Source of the DNA: Hetaerina americana
Lineage: Eukaryota > Arthropoda > Insecta > Odonata > Calopterygidae
Length of the DNA: 64,000 bases
Reading direction: 5' to 3'
NCBI GenBank assembly: GCA_022747635.1
Contig: JAKTNV010000002.1
Span: 111,343,369-111,407,368 of the forward strand
The notes under the pieces were generated by a model, which made no database searches, was not told where the DNA came from, and saw only the letters and a list, made by a program, of their open reading frames with translations. The translations under genes were made by a program, and so were the position numbers. How positions within the stretch are numbered: the stretch's first letter is position 1; each line of letters starts with the position of its first letter. Positions 1 to 10,930 of this stretch are shown piece by piece.

Positions 1-78
1 CCATAATCTGTAAGCTGGCAATGTGTACAATGTAAACACTAGCAGTGTAACATACTAGACCGAATAAAATAAATTGAA

Positions 79-297
79 CCATAGCTCAAGTGGTTAAGAG
101 CATCCGCCCGGCAAGTGGAAAGATCCGGTGTTCGAGTCCCGGTTGAGGAAATATTTTTACTCTTGTGATCCGTTCGATTCCGCCTTCCCCACCTCTATTG
201 TGTTCGTCCTTTATATGTGTTCCTATCCCTTTTCCTTATATCTGTTTCTGTATATATGAGTATTTATTCGCCGTTTGGCGAGATTTCGTGTTTGAAT
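79..297 (+). repeat. tRNA-derived SINE, family A
   Basis: The head looks like a tRNA: an A-box-like stretch (TAGCTCAAGTGGTTAAGAGC) and a B box (GTTCGAGTCCC) lie about 45 bp apart, the spacing of an internal RNA polymerase III promoter. A conserved non-tRNA body of about 140 bp follows, ending in CGCCGTTTGGCG and then an (AT)n tract. The same head plus body recurs at about 29.06, 30.80 (minus), 31.32 and 39.39 kb, so this is a dispersed SINE and not a functional tRNA gene. SINEs of this kind depend on a LINE for retrotransposition; which one is not visible. Confidence 0.75.
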
Positions 298-298
298 G

Positions 299-366
<68 letters not shown>
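299..366. repeat. (AT)n microsatellite
   Basis: Nearly pure alternating AT of about 65 bp directly at the 3' end of the preceding SINE. It may be the expanded SINE tail. Several reading frames through it are open only because of the low complexity. Confidence 0.95.
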
Positions 367-368
<2 letters not shown>

Positions 369-369
<1 letters not shown>

Positions 370-955
370 CAAAGCTAATATAAAAAGCATCGGTAACAAT
401 TTTTCCCTGACGTGTACGTGAAGTGCTGAATTCAGACCGTCGGTTAAGTGTGCGTATGACAGATCGTATTGGCATTGATAAGACAGTCACAGTGCGCGCT
501 CTATTATCAGTGACAATTTGGCGATGCGAAAGACCTGGGCTAAACTCGTGTCCCAAAGGTCTTCGGATGAATATCCAAGAGAAGAGTCGAGTGTCTGCTT
601 GCAAACACCTTCGGGAACGGCATCGCGACTATACCCCAATCCCCTTACAGTCCCGACTTGGTACAAGCCGACTGTTTCCTACTCTCATACATGAATTCCT
701 CTGTCTATGAAAGAAAACCACCATGGGACCCTAAGGGCCATCAAAGAAGCTTGCGCGCGTGCCATAAAGATTATCCTTAACCGGAATATGCCTGCCAGGG
801 AGCCTTCGAGTCGTGGAAAAGCCGCAAGGGCAAAAGTGCGTCGACGCTCAAGGGATGCACTTTGTAAAATTTTGAGCGGAATTTTAGCAATATCTGGAAT
901 GAATCTATTTTTACGATATCTTTCTCGAAACTCTTTGTGTAAAATATGTGTGTCA
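369..955 (+). mobile_element. Degenerate mariner family 1, copy 1
   Basis: Relic of a mariner-type DNA transposon. The ends are imperfect inverted repeats around AAAAAGCATCGGTAACA on the left and a matching region with TCTTTCTCGAAACTCTTTG on the right. A broken reading frame at 423-710 gives the piece after the second helix-turn-helix (consensus LVPKVL) and VSACKHL. A frame near 790-880 gives a mariner-like C-terminus (GAFESW type). The catalytic Asp region between them is missing. The element is about 590 bp against about 1.3 kb for a full mariner, so it is non-autonomous and dead. At least six related pieces occur in the window. Confidence 0.6.
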
Positions 956-1019
956 CATATGGCGCCACCTCGAGAATATGCTCAGTGATGAATTACGATC
1001 GTAAATAAAAAATACTCCA

Positions 1020-1560
1020 TGGATTCGTACACGAATGTCCTTATTTAACTTAGCCCTTCGCTAAGGGTGAGAGTCTAAATCAAAAAATGCCTCATCTCAA
1101 GGGTTGTTCAAGAAGATATCTCTCCCCTTCACTAATGACTTCCACTTGGCCTTCTCCTCGAATACCCACTCGTCTCGCATCTGTCGCTCTCACACACGCT
1201 CTCCTCTTCGTACTCCTCTCATAATATTCGTCGTCTCGGAAGACTCTCTGCATTCGACCTCATTCATCCGCGTCACCCTCCCTCCCAAACCAGTTCCTCT
1301 CTCTTGCGAATGCTCCTTCAATCCCTCGGCATGACCGAACCATCCTTCCACAACTCTTCCATACACTTCTATCACAGGTCAATCTTTACTTTTTTATCAC
1401 CCACTCATCCCTCGACCTTTCGCTCTCCTAACCTCAAGACAGAAACTCCTCCTCGTGTGCTTCGAGACACACTCGCCGCCTTTAGTCCGCATTCATTCTC
1501 CCACCCGAGACCTTTCCGAGTGTGGCTTCCAATGTGGGATTGCAGTCTTAGGCGCACTTA
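1020..1560. other. Unassigned pyrimidine-rich stretch
   Basis: A CT-rich segment with overlapping open frames (1104-1334 and 1304-1561, plus strand). The peptides are rich in Ser, Pro, Leu and Phe, as expected of biased composition, and show no family motif that I recognise. It lies between two copies of mariner family 1 and could be a decayed repeat. Confidence 0.3.
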
Positions 1561-1631
1561 ATTTTGCTGACTCTGGAAAATATGCATTTTTTAGATAACT
1601 TTTGGTTTTAAAAAATAGGTTTTTAATTGAT

Positions 1632-2230
1632 ACATTTTACATGGTTTATTTGAAAAGTATCGAGAAAGGTTTCGTAAAAATAGTTTTATTTAAGATATTG
1701 CTACAAAGCCGCTCAAAATTCTTCAAAGTACATCTCTTTAGCGTCGACGCACTTTTGCCAGCGGATTTTTCTCGACTCGAAGGCTTCCTGGTAGACGGAT
1801 TCTGGATAAGGTTACTCTTAAGGGAACGCGGGCAAGCTTCTTTGACGGCTTGACTTAGATCTTATGGTGGTGACCTCTGATAGATGGAGGAATTCACGTT
1901 TAGGAGTAGAAAATAGTCTGCTGGTGCCAAGTCGGTTCCGTAAGGGGGTTGAAGAATCGTCGCGGTGTCACTGCCGAAGGTCTTCGCAAGCAGACACTCG
2001 ACTCTGCTCTTCTGGTCGTCCGTCCAAATACCTTCGAGACGACAAGTTTAGCCCAGATCTTTCGCATCGCCTAATTGTCAGTGGTAATGGTGTCTGCAAT
2101 ATCACTGTCTTATCAATGTTAATGCGATCTGCCATCATGCGTCCTCTTAACCGACATAGTTTGAATTCAGCACCTCAAGCACACGTCGGGAAAACTTTGT
2201 TGTCGTTACTTTTTAAAAAAACCTTGTAAG
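1632..2230 (-). mobile_element. Degenerate mariner family 1, copy 2
   Basis: Same family as the copy at 0.37 kb, on the opposite strand. The left end has AAAAGTATCGAGAAAGG and the right end CTTTTTAAAAAAACCTTG, matching family ends elsewhere. The internal sequence aligns by eye with the 0.37, 34.4 and 54 kb copies: the region of the ACGACAAGTTTAGCCCAGAT type, a Gln/Arg-rich piece and a C-terminal EAFESR-like piece. No catalytic triad can be read. It is non-autonomous and carries frameshifts and stops. Confidence 0.6.
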
Positions 2231-2239
2231 TTTAAAAAA

Positions 2240-3690
2240 TAGTATCACTTCATATTTGAAATTACGTGTAAAAGTTATCATCAATGTCGATAAGAGGTCA
2301 TCTGGAATATTCTCTGAGGGAAACCCCAAACTCTGAATTGTTTTCTGGCTACGTCATATATCTGCCTCGAAGAATAAGACTGACTGTTGTCATCATATAA
2401 AATTATGTCACGGGTGTTATTGCCTCCATGGAATTTCATCGAGCAGGTACCTTCTGCAAATGATTGTGTAAGCAATATTAAACTCCATTCTTGGCGTAAC
2501 AGATTTGTGAGTCAACTGACCAAAGAACCATCGAGTTTAGACGAAAGTTATGTCCATCTGGACGTGAGGAAGGTTCTGCGGAAAATTCAGATTCGCTTTA
2601 AAAAGTGTCGCTTTAAATTGCTGCGTAGGCGAGAGTGGCTGGACGTTGGATGTCGGAGAAAGCGGGAGAGATGAGTGGGGTGGGGTGTCGGCCCTGCGAT
2701 GACAGGGAATATAGCGCGGACCAATGGTGAAATCAGTTACGAATGCAAATTATGTGCGTTTTTTTATTCCGCTAAAAATGTTGTCATTAAATATATACCA
2801 ATCGTCCGCTCCTTGTGGTTTCTCACACAAAGGAAGGGGCTCGAAACATGGTATCAAGAGTGCGCGATGAAAAACCTTATCAAATTTAATCCTGGCTCGG
2901 CATTCTTCCTTCCAGCGTTTTTAATACTGTTCAGAACGAATCAGAGAACTCCATGACTTATTATAATACGATATATCTTATCTAATATCTTATACTCTTC
3001 GATGTTTTTAGCAGTCGAATTCTCCAAACTTCGATGCACAAACTTTCCCGATACTTTTCATACAAACCATGCATAGGTTTCCGTGTCGATGCTCAACCTT
3101 TTGACAACTTACCCGTTCTTTTGCGACCAACAATCAATCATGCATTCTCCGCGCCGTCTATTCTCGCTTCCGATTGGTAGCTGCGTGCGAATTGCGCGGA
3201 GCAATTGAGTCCGTCTCTTCCCCGTGCCACCTTCTTGGAATTAATTTCCATGCAAGTCATTATTTGGCTCGGCGAAGATTTGACCCATATGTGGCATGAA
3301 AAAATGAATCCTGTGGGTTTCCAAGATCAATGAAGTCAATGTTCAGCGTCATATTTATATGTATTTAAATCGATAAATTCGTTAATATGTTATTTTTAAT
3401 TAGCATGTATATTTGCAGTTGCCAGTGGATTTTTTGCATTTTTAATTAAAAATCTCCACGGCCACATACACCATGCAGTAATTCGCCAGGTAAGCGCAAG
3501 CAAACATGACTGATGAAACGATAGGACTGAAATCACGTCTTCAATGAGATGTTTGCTAACCAATCAAAATCCATTACTGAGGCTCAATCAATTAGTATTT
3601 CCCATCATGAAAGCACCAAGGAATACCCCACCAAACTTTTAGATTTAATGGACACCATATACTCTCTTAATTCCTTGAATTTTCCGTTCC
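2240..3690. other. Unassigned sequence
   Basis: No convincing gene. Short open frames (2387-2674 and 2675-2956, plus strand) show no recognisable motif. Near 3035-3080, CCCGATACTTTTCATACAAACC resembles a lone terminus of mariner family 1. The rest is AT-rich. Confidence 0.3.
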
Positions 3691-3734
3691 GAATTAATTT
3701 TCCGTGTTGTTTTTTTTGCATGTGGTATTTTTCC

Positions 3735-3812
3735 TTTTTACGGTTGGTGACCTAACACCCCCCGCCACACGCCCTTGTGGCGGCTTGCGGGGTATTATGT
3801 AGATGTAGATGA
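3735..3812 (+). repeat. LINE 3' terminal hairpin (CR1/Jockey-like)
   Basis: CCCCCCGCCACACGCCC is followed by GGCGGCTTGCGGGGTATT and a GATGTAGATG-type tail. The two halves can pair as a GC-rich hairpin. The same motif occurs at 33.7, 43.65, 49.4, 49.7 and 61.8 kb, and a diverged version closes the CR1/Jockey-like reverse transcriptase fragment at 5.57 kb. Hence it is read as the 3' end of that LINE group, probably the part its reverse transcriptase recognises. Confidence 0.55.
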
Positions 3813-4612
3813 ATTAAGTGTAGTTGTTTTCTGTATTCTTGTAAATGTGGAAATTCTGATATCCAAATTTCCACTTTTTTTCATTATTTAAAACCCTCGG
3901 AAAATCGATATTCTCAAGGAACTCCGAAGCAAAACTTAGAAAATTTTAAGGACTATTTTTTTTTATATTTCGGAATTGTAATTATAAAACAAAGTTCGTT
4001 CCTCGTTTTCCGTCCATCAGGTTCTTGAATGGTGCCCATTGGGTAGACGGGTGCACGATAAGCAATCAGGATATTTCACGGCCCGAGCGAAATAGTTTTA
4101 GAACCGTTATTATTTAAATGGGAAAACTCAAACTCACATCAATTCAAAATACTAGGACAAACGGCAAAAATCCTAGGTACTTCTTATCCCATACCTATTA
4201 CCGTATCCTAATCCTAGATATTTTCCGGGACCAACCCCTGGTCCTAAAACAATCCCCTATTAATCCAATAACTAAAATTTTTTTCATTCTGCTGTCAGGG
4301 TGTCATCGAGCCAAGCATCATCCTTTGGTTTTAAAGATTGGAAGTATAGATCTGTAGACGGAGGCACACGACGACATGTTTATTAACATTATTTTTGTTA
4401 GAATGGCATAAACTATTTGTAATGAAAGATCAAAACATTACCTAGGCATAGAACCCAGTTACCGTTATATCGGCAGCGATATCCAGGTCAACAACCCCAG
4501 GTAACAAGAAAATAATCCCTAGTCTATCTCGGTATCTTGGTACTAATATAAGTACCCTGATGATACACATCAAATAGTTCATTAAAATGGAATAGTTATA
4601 CTTCGTTGGTTG
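3813..4612. other. Unassigned AT-rich sequence
   Basis: I see no gene, tRNA-like head or clear repeat. Short polyA/polyT runs are scattered. The 79-codon frame at 4118-4357 has no recognisable motif and is probably chance. Confidence 0.3.
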
Positions 4613-4615
4613 AAT

Positions 4616-5230
4616 ACGAGGGTAATTTGAAATGTCAACGGAATGGAGTAAACAATTTAAACAAAATGCTTCAGTGAAATTTTTTTTAATTTTTCAATGA
4701 AGTCTTCCTGTGCACCATTTCTCTTGGTCCAGTGATGCTCCAATGTCTTGATCCCATCTCGAAAATTAGATACCTTCAGGCCTGCAAAATAATCGTCCAC
4801 TTCGGCTCTTATTCTTTTGTATGTAGAGAAACTCCGTCCACCGTAAAACTTATTGAGCTTGGCGAAGAGATGGAAATCTGATGGAGCCAAATCAGGCGAA
4901 TGAGGTGAATAGGGCAACAATTCTTATTCTTAGTTCACGTATTGCTGCCATGTCAAAGACATTTGTGTGTAGGCGTGCATTTTCTTGATAAAAGATGGCT
5001 TTCTTCCTTTGCAAACCTGGACTTATTTCGTGCATCCCATGCTGTGCTTGGCCCAGGAGGTTGGCGTAGTATTGTCAAGTAATACTCGTATAAAGTTTTC
5101 ACCTGAAGATTATGTAGTGCATCGGAACAGGTCGTGCAATCAATAATCATCTGGTGGTAATGTGTTTTCGTATGATCATTACTAATATGTTCAAATTCCA
5201 CCACATCACGTCTAAAACAACGCACCTTCC
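4616..5230 (-). pseudogene. Mariner transposase C-terminal relic
   Basis: On the minus strand, 4657-4920 reads LLPYSPHSPDLAPSDFHLF at its start. This is the mariner signature around the third catalytic Asp (consensus PPYSPDLAPSDYHLF), followed by a lysine-rich C-terminus. Upstream, 4953-5225 gives a disrupted stretch with SRKCTPTHK, like the HDNAPPHT motif around the second Asp. A terminus-like CGAGGGTAATTTGAAATGTC lies at 4617. Frames are broken and the N-terminal DNA-binding half is absent, so it is a truncated fossil. It differs from the other mariner families here by retaining the C-terminal catalytic region. Confidence 0.7.
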
Positions 5231-5570
5231 GAGCACTACGTCTTTTGCCTTTGTCTCTCTATTCTGCCTGTTTTTCTCCTCACATTCCCCCCGACGACCC
5301 GAAAATTCGCATCTAAATTCGTCGACCTGTTTTCTCCAAGACGAGGTTTCTGAACTATGCTGAATCCTAGCCGTTTTTCCAGTCTCCCTTTCCCGTTTTT
5401 TCCCCGAGCATTAATTATCCCAACAAGACTCTTGCGACGAGGAAATAAGGCAATACGATTAGCACTGAATTATATACTATTAATAAGTAAACTTGTATTT
5501 TTTATCGCTACACCTTATTATACTACTACCGATGCCGACGTATATACTTTATTTATTTAATTTTTCAGTG
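5231..5570. other. Unassigned sequence
   Basis: Pyrimidine-rich then AT-rich sequence between the mariner relic and the LINE 3' end. Two short frames show no motif. Confidence 0.3.
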
Positions 5571-6330
5571 CCCTGCAAGCCAACGCTTGGGACGATATAC
5601 ACACCAGACTAATGTTAACCCCAATATTTTTACCCCTGCCGCGGTCGGACAGTGTTTTTCATATCCCTTAACGTTCGGGGGAAAATAGACATCTTAAATC
5701 TCTCTGTTCTACACATTATCTATCTAATTTTATCGATATGATCTCTCCTATCGTAGTACGATGGAGGTAGTAATGCATTTTCAACATCACTGCTAAAGAG
5801 ACTTCCTTCCAATTTATGCAAGAGATTTAATCTATAATTTAACTTTCCCTCCGTGAGTGATTGTCAGTCTAGCTGCTCTAATATTTTGGATACGCTCCTA
5901 AGTTAAGCATAGCAATGTGTTTCCAATCTAGCTCCTCTATGCTGCATGCGATCCAATTCGGCAATAAATTAACTTCCTGAGGATCCCATATAATTGCAGC
6001 ATATTCTAAATGAGGTCTAATCAACGACAGATAACATTTCTCTTTGACCTTTTTATCCTAATAAATCCTAATTGTTTTCAGCTTGTCCTCATATTCCCCG
6101 CATGTGTTTCACCCAGGAGAGATCGTGGGTGAGGGTAACACCTAGGTATTCAATCGAGTCTGTGCATTCCTTTTCCAGAAGAAGTAGGCGTGCGGGATGG
6201 AATTGCTCTTTTTCCAAAAATGTATGACTACGCACTTCTTCAAGCTTAATTCTAATAACCAAGTGTCGCACCAACGTTTTATAGCATTAAGGTCATCTGA
6301 CAAAGCTGCAGTGTCCTCAGGATTACGGAC
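5571..6330 (-). pseudogene. CR1/Jockey-like LINE reverse transcriptase, 3' fragment
   Basis: Reading the minus strand across two frames gives in order: DLNAIKRWCDTWLLELSLKK, EYLGVTLTHDLSWVKHM, SLIRPHLEYAAIIWDP and, near the end, RTERFKMSIFPRTLRDM. These match the region downstream of the polymerase FADD box in CR1/Jockey-type LINEs (consensus YLGV..., RP.LEYA...WDP, FFPRTIRDWN). The polymerase active site itself, the endonuclease and ORF1 are absent, as in the usual 5'-truncated copy. The 3' end near 5575 has a GCTTGCAGGG motif related to the hairpin repeats listed elsewhere. Frameshifts show it is dead. Confidence 0.8.
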
Positions 6331-7203
6331 GGATGGACGACGGGTTGATTACAGACATACGCGACATCATTATGTGTACCCGATGATGTGGCCTATGCTT
6401 CGAAACCGGTAGCAATGTAATGAAGTGTTTGTGAAAAAGCAATTAGTCTAATTCTTCAGTGATGATGAATTTACACGAAGTAGAACCTGAAATTATCGAA
6501 TTTGGGTCTGATAATAATTTCATATGAAGAATAATATTTCAAACCTGCACTCTATTGGCTGGTTTGATTCGAGTGTTCAAATGACATCATTCGAGAGCGT
6601 CCGGCCACGCGACCCCAAGCGCATCGAACCGGACCCTTCCCTCTCGGGGTAAACCGGAATTCCATTGAATCTCGGGGTTTTCGTTAACGCGCTGCCGGCC
6701 GGCCCTTCGAGTCCACAGCGAGGTAAATGACCGAATCATTTTCCCGAGAGAACAAAAATCCTGGCGTCCTATGGGGGGTAGGGGGAGAGAGTGGGGGGGA
6801 ACGACGCTGGGCGCCAAAAAATATAATTACACATGAGCCAGCGTGATGACGTTATGGGCGACTGGGTAGGGGATAGGATATTGAAAGGCGCAGGGAGGTG
6901 CCAGAGGTAGCGCCTCCGTAGTGAGAGCGGGAGGGAGGGTGGGCGTTTGTGGATTAGAGGGTTCGGAGCAATGAAGGGGGTAGGGACAGTTATTGAGAGA
7001 GTGGAGAGGGTCGGGGGGTTCATTATTACGTGCCACGGGGTCGTGCGATCTTGACCTCGTGAGTCTCTGCGTCATACCCAACTCTGTCATTGCAGTGCAT
7101 TGTTATTTATAGGGCCACCACACCCTTTGAGGTTTACGAAGGCGATGACATGTGAGGCCAGAGGAATGATTTTCCCCATAAATAAGGAAACTTTGTAATG
7201 TAT
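6331..7203. other. Unassigned sequence with a GC-richer core
   Basis: 6590-7100 is GC- and purine-rich on the plus strand and gives several overlapping minus-strand frames (6587-6817, 6769-7023, 6827-7090) of Pro/Ser/Leu-rich peptides without motifs. This could be a host regulatory region or an unrecognised exon. Nothing here decides. Confidence 0.25.
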
Positions 7204-7204
7204 G

Positions 7205-7440
7205 TGGTCTTTATTATATAAAAATATATAAATCTACATCTGTGCTTATATATATATATGCATAAAACACAGATGTAGATTTTTGTAAGATAGAAACACA
7301 ATGAATGGACACTCGTATATGTAGTTGGATAACTACAAACGTGTCCTTTCTTCGTGTTTCTATGTTATAAAAATCTACATCGGTATTTTTATATATTTGT
7401 GCGTCACCGAAGAGCGTTCTATTTTGAATATACATATACA
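7205..7440. repeat. Foldback repeat related to Penelope-type termini
   Basis: ATGTAGATTTTTGTAAGATA near 7272 is repeated in inverted form near 7365, with arms of about 45 bp, imperfect. The loop contains a smaller hairpin (GTAGTTGGATAACTAC). The right arm includes TCCTTTCTTCGTGTTTCTAT, similar to the constant part of the Penelope-like terminal repeats at 8.1, 22.9, 24.6 and 39.95 kb. Confidence 0.5.
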
Positions 7441-7449
7441 TAAAACTAT

Positions 7450-7722
7450 AAACACAGTAATCAACCCGAAGGTCGGTTTAGTAGGTTACTGTAGAGTTCA
7501 TCCAGTACTAAGCCCGACGGTGTGAGAAATTCACACATCAGGGTTGGGGGGGCCAGTTCCTTTCCCTGTGCCGGTTATGGTTTCCCAGGAAGATCTGGTA
7601 CCAGGAAAATCACATAGCTTGGGTGGAGCTGCTGGAGCCTAGAGAGACTTGCCCTGGAATCGAACCCGGGCCCCTCCGGTCAGCAGTCCAATGCTCTACC
7701 CACTGGACTACCGCGACCCACA
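7450..7722 (-). repeat. tRNA-derived SINE, family B, copy 1
   Basis: Read on the minus strand it begins GGTCGCGGTAGTCCAGTGGG (A-box region) with a B box GGGTTCGATTCCAGG about 40 bp on, followed by a conserved body that contains a GTGTGAATTTCTCACACCG-like hairpin and CCGACCTTCGGGTTGATTAC near its 3' end. Copies occur at 24.23, 39.65, 47.50 and (diverged) 57.04 kb. An (AT)n tract directly follows the tRNA head. The conserved non-tRNA body shows that it is a SINE and not a working tRNA. Confidence 0.8.
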
Positions 7723-7723
7723 T

Positions 7724-7755
<32 letters not shown>

Positions 7756-7799
7756 TATATATGTATATATATATACCCAGACATATATTTCGTATATAT

Positions 7800-7888
<89 letters not shown>
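7723..7888. repeat. (AT)n microsatellite cluster
   Basis: Two AT tracts with short TATGTATA interruptions between SINE B and the Penelope-type foldback. All open frames crossing it are Tyr/Ile artefacts. Confidence 0.95.
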
Positions 7889-7891
<3 letters not shown>

Positions 7892-8149
7892 TTTCGTAGA
7901 CGTAACACGGAAGTGCCGAATAGTACAATACACAGTAACACACAATATAGAAACACAAAAAAAGAAGAACACTCACACGTTATTTCTTGATATTTCGACG
8001 GAAACAATCCGTCTTCATCTGAAGATATAGAAGTCTACACTTCTATATCTTCAGATGAAGACGGATTTTTTCGCCGAAATATCAAGAAATAACGTGTGAG
8101 TGTTCTTCTTTTTTTGTGTTTCTATATTGTGTGTCACTGTGGATTGTAC

Positions 8150-8150
<1 letters not shown>
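7889..8150. mobile_element. Penelope-like terminal repeat, inverted pair 1
   Basis: Two copies of one about 110-150 bp unit sit head to head with their centre near 8038. Each has, in the orientation of the right arm, TTCAGATGAAGACGG, a loop, a complementary partner and CGAAATATCAAG, then AACGTGTGAGTGTTCTTC and TTTGTGTTTCTATATTGTG. In the left arm stem II is GACGG/CCGTC. The layout matches a minimal hammerhead (box, stem II, GAAA, short stem III), but the box reads CAGATGA rather than CTGATGA, so activity is doubtful. Such motifs are known from the terminal repeats of Penelope-like elements. Confidence 0.55.
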
Positions 8151-8183
<33 letters not shown>

Positions 8184-8215
8184 TATATATATATACAAAC
8201 ACACACATACACACC
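8150..8215. repeat. (AT)n/(CA)n microsatellite
   Basis: Short AT tracts followed by ACACACACATACACACC at the left edge of the truncated LINE copy. Confidence 0.85.
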
Positions 8216-9650
8216 CAGATTTCAAAAGGCGTTTGATAAAGTGAATTGGGAAATACTCTTTGAGTATATTGCATAAAATAGGAATAGATTGGAGGGACAG
8301 GAGGCTAAACCGCAACGTGTGCATGCGTCGTACTGCTCAGGTGTGAAGAGTCCGGATGGGCAGTGTTAGTTAGAAGGAGGTGTGAGATAGGGTTGTCCAT
8401 TGTCAGCGGTGCCATTCAAAGTAAATGTAAAGGAAATGAATGAAGAAGCATGGGAAGAACTAGAGGTGTGAATGAAAAAAAATGGAATAAAAGTGGGGAA
8501 TTCATACGATCAGTTAGGTTTGCTTATGACCAAGCTCATGTGCATCAGTCTACCAAAGAGTTGTAGGCATTGATGAGTGCATTTGAAATTCAGTGTATTA
8601 GATATTGATTGAGAATCAATATAAAGAAAACGAAGGTTTCGCGATTTTCCTGAAAGACAAAGGCTAAGCTGAACATTGAAATAGGAGGAAGAAAACTAGG
8701 GCAGGTGGAGTAGTTTACGCATATCGCAACTGTTTTGGACCAACACGGTCAAAGTACTAGGGACGTAGGGAGAAGAATGGCACTTGGGAAACAAGCTTTC
8801 ACTAGGGTAGTAGTAGTTTTTAGGGGAGGCGACCGACAGCTGAGGTCATTTGCGCCATAGGGGATGGACAGGAAAGGATAAAGGGTGGAGAGAAACCCGG
8901 CGTCGGCATTAGCCGACTCTTTACGAAAGGCGCCAAGGGGTCCGCAGCTTAACGTCCCATCCGACGGACGGCGTACTCACTCAAAGTGCCCTCCACAAAG
9001 CACCTCAAGTAAGGATCCAGATACCTCTGAAAAATATTCAACACCGCCGGGATTTGAGCCCGCGCCCTCTGGGTGGGAAGCCAGTACGTTAGCCCCCGCA
9101 CCATCTCGATCCTCGGCTTTCACTAGGAGGGGGAGTTGATGACAGGGACGTTGAGTAAGGATGTTAAGAAAAGACTCGTAAAAATTTTGATTTGGAGCGT
9201 AGCTATGTGCGGCGCGGAAACAGGGTCATTGAAACAGGAGGATAGACGTAGATTGGAGGCTTTTGAAATGTGGATTTGGAGGAAAATGAAGAAGGTGAAG
9301 TGGACCGAGAAGAAAACAAATGAAGAAGTACTTCGTATGGGGGAAGAGGAGAGGGGTTTGTTGGGAGAAATCCTATGGAGGCAGGAAAAATGGATGAAGG
9401 GCATATTGATTGGTAGTGGGATATTGAAGACTGTGATAGAGGGGAGAATATTAGGCAAACGAGGAAAGGGAAGGAACAGGATAGGGATTTTGGACGGGAT
9501 GAAGGGAGGAAGAAAGTATTCAAGAGATGAAGAGGGACCTGATGGAGAATAGGTTGCTGGATTGTGTTTTGTTAGGAGTCACAAAATATTTATTTGGTGG
9601 TAGTGTACATTCAAAGCCTACCTTAACCGGTAGATTACTTAATAATAATA
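8216..9650 (+). pseudogene. 5'-truncated RTE-type LINE, split by a SINE
   Basis: Clearly homologous to the intact RTE element at 25.4-28.8 kb. It begins inside the reverse transcriptase at the equivalent of residue 658 (AGATTTCAAAAGGCGTTTGA against AGATTTCGAAAAAGCGTTTG) and runs to the shared 3' end with CCTACCTTAACCGGTAGATT. The FADD box has decayed. The piece after 9127 keeps an open frame (9136-9552, 138 codons) equal to the C-terminus with WSVAMCGAETGSLKQEDRRR. It has many substitutions and stops, so it is old. A SINE inserted at 8807-9115. Confidence 0.9.
8807..9115 (-). repeat. tRNA-derived SINE, family D, with target duplication
   Basis: The 309-bp insert lies inside the LINE relic and is bordered by identical GCTTTCACTAGG at 8795-8806 and 9116-9127, a 12-bp target-site duplication. 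On the minus strand the head (from 9115) reads as a tRNA with a B box of GGCTCAAATCCCGG near 9045-9060, and the 3' tail at 8807 is a short (ACT)n-like run ending in CTACTACTACC. Removing the insert restores the alignment to the intact RTE element. No other full copy was noticed in the window. Confidence 0.85.
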
Positions 9651-10235
9651 CGAGTTATTACGAATATATTACTTAATAATAATGATAAACTCGTGTGTAC
9701 AGGATGCGGCAACATAGATTCCTTTCTTCAAACGTTAAAAGCTTCGAAAAAAGGAAGTTATGTTACCGCACCTTGTGTGTGTACTAACACACCCGCATAG
9801 AGTAATTTTTGACCAGCACATATGAACGTGTGCATGTTTCGCCGTCCTACTGGAAAATTTAGGCCTGTCATCTAAATGTCACGCAGACGTTTTTTGGCAC
9901 TATGAGGACTTCTCTTCTTGACACCTCTCTATCCTAACTTATTTATCATTTTCAATTTCACGCCATCTTTATGATACGAGACCATTTCAATTCTCCAGGC
10001 TGTTAATTGTCGCAAATATCATCAAAAATGAGGAGTGAGAAGCGTAGGTGACCATCCAAAGTTATTAATTTGCAATATTTCTTTTGTTTTTTATATTCAT
10101 CAGTAACTAATATAATTTAAAACCGTCGATTACTTTGTCGACGCAATACGCCACCCATCGGTTTTTTGGCTGAACGTCTTTAGTCGACTAATTCCTTCGA
10201 AATGAAATGAAATTACTGGTTTTGTAATCCCGCTT
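9651..10235. other. Unassigned sequence
   Basis: AT-rich; I see no gene, tRNA head or clear repeat. Confidence 0.3.
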
Positions 10236-10372
10236 ACTTCATTTGAAACCCTTGGTCTCAACGTTGAACGTCGTCATCAGGATTTGATAATGATCTCATC
10301 ACCTGATGATGATTTTCAATGTCGAAAACTGGGTCGTGTTTTTTAATAAAGTGTGTGGAATTACAAAATCAA
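10236..10372 (+). mobile_element. Penelope-type foldback with hammerhead-like relic
   Basis: TCATCACCTGATGATGATTT is followed by GTCGAAAACTGGGTCGTG and TTTAATAAAGTGTGTGGA. It aligns with the strong candidate at 41.7 kb, which has CACCTGATGATGAC, GTCGAAACCTAGGTCGTG and TTAATAAAATATATGTGG. A weak inverted copy (GAAACCC...GTCGTCATCAGG) precedes it. Stem II no longer pairs well, so it is a decayed copy. Confidence 0.55.
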
Positions 10373-10930
10373 TAATTCCATTCATTTCATTATGACACTC
10401 CAATTCAATAAAGTTACGCCAGAGGCAACAAAAGTATCTGTGAGATGCGAAGTTTTTCCATTTTGTGCATGGTATTTCCTGCTCCACGGATCCCTCATCC
10501 AGCGTTTTCCTCCGCGTTTGCCGGTGTTCATTTCATCTCCACCAACCGTCTTCATCTCGCCATCGTGTCTCAACATTTGCGCAAGAGGATTTTCTCAGCT
10601 TGAAAATAGAATAAAAGAATAGGAATCCCCGAAAAATTTATTAAAATATCATCGGTTACATCAAATAGGCAGCGGCATCTTTACGTATCTTTCCTCTGAT
10701 GGCGACGGTGTCTATTCGGTCGAACGGCATTGAAAAAAAACTCTTGAGCAATCCACGAATGTGTTTTTACGAGTATTCGATCTTCAAACTAAGATTTCGC
10801 AAAGTGAAATCTGAAACGATTGAAATCACTCATCGTCTTTTCAGAGCATTCATTGGATACCTTATGTATCCTGTACTTCTTCCTGAATCTCTGGTTTACT
10901 CTCTCCTTACATTTGGTATTTTTAATTTCG
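10373..10930. other. Unassigned sequence
   Basis: Open frames at 10353-10622 and 10699-11100 (plus) give no recognisable domain. The second runs into the mariner terminus and a CA repeat, so it is not a coherent gene. Confidence 0.3.

Noticed and set aside
79..152. Genuine tRNA gene
   Set aside because: The tRNA-like head recurs with the same non-tRNA body at several places, and the acceptor stem does not pair well, so it is a SINE.
299..366. Long open frames of Tyr-Ile repeats across this and other AT tracts
   Set aside because: Alternating AT has no stop in some registers; the frames exist on both strands and are composition artefacts.
9136..9552. 138-codon ORF as a separate gene
   Set aside because: It is the C-terminal end of the RTE-type LINE, matching the intact copy closely.
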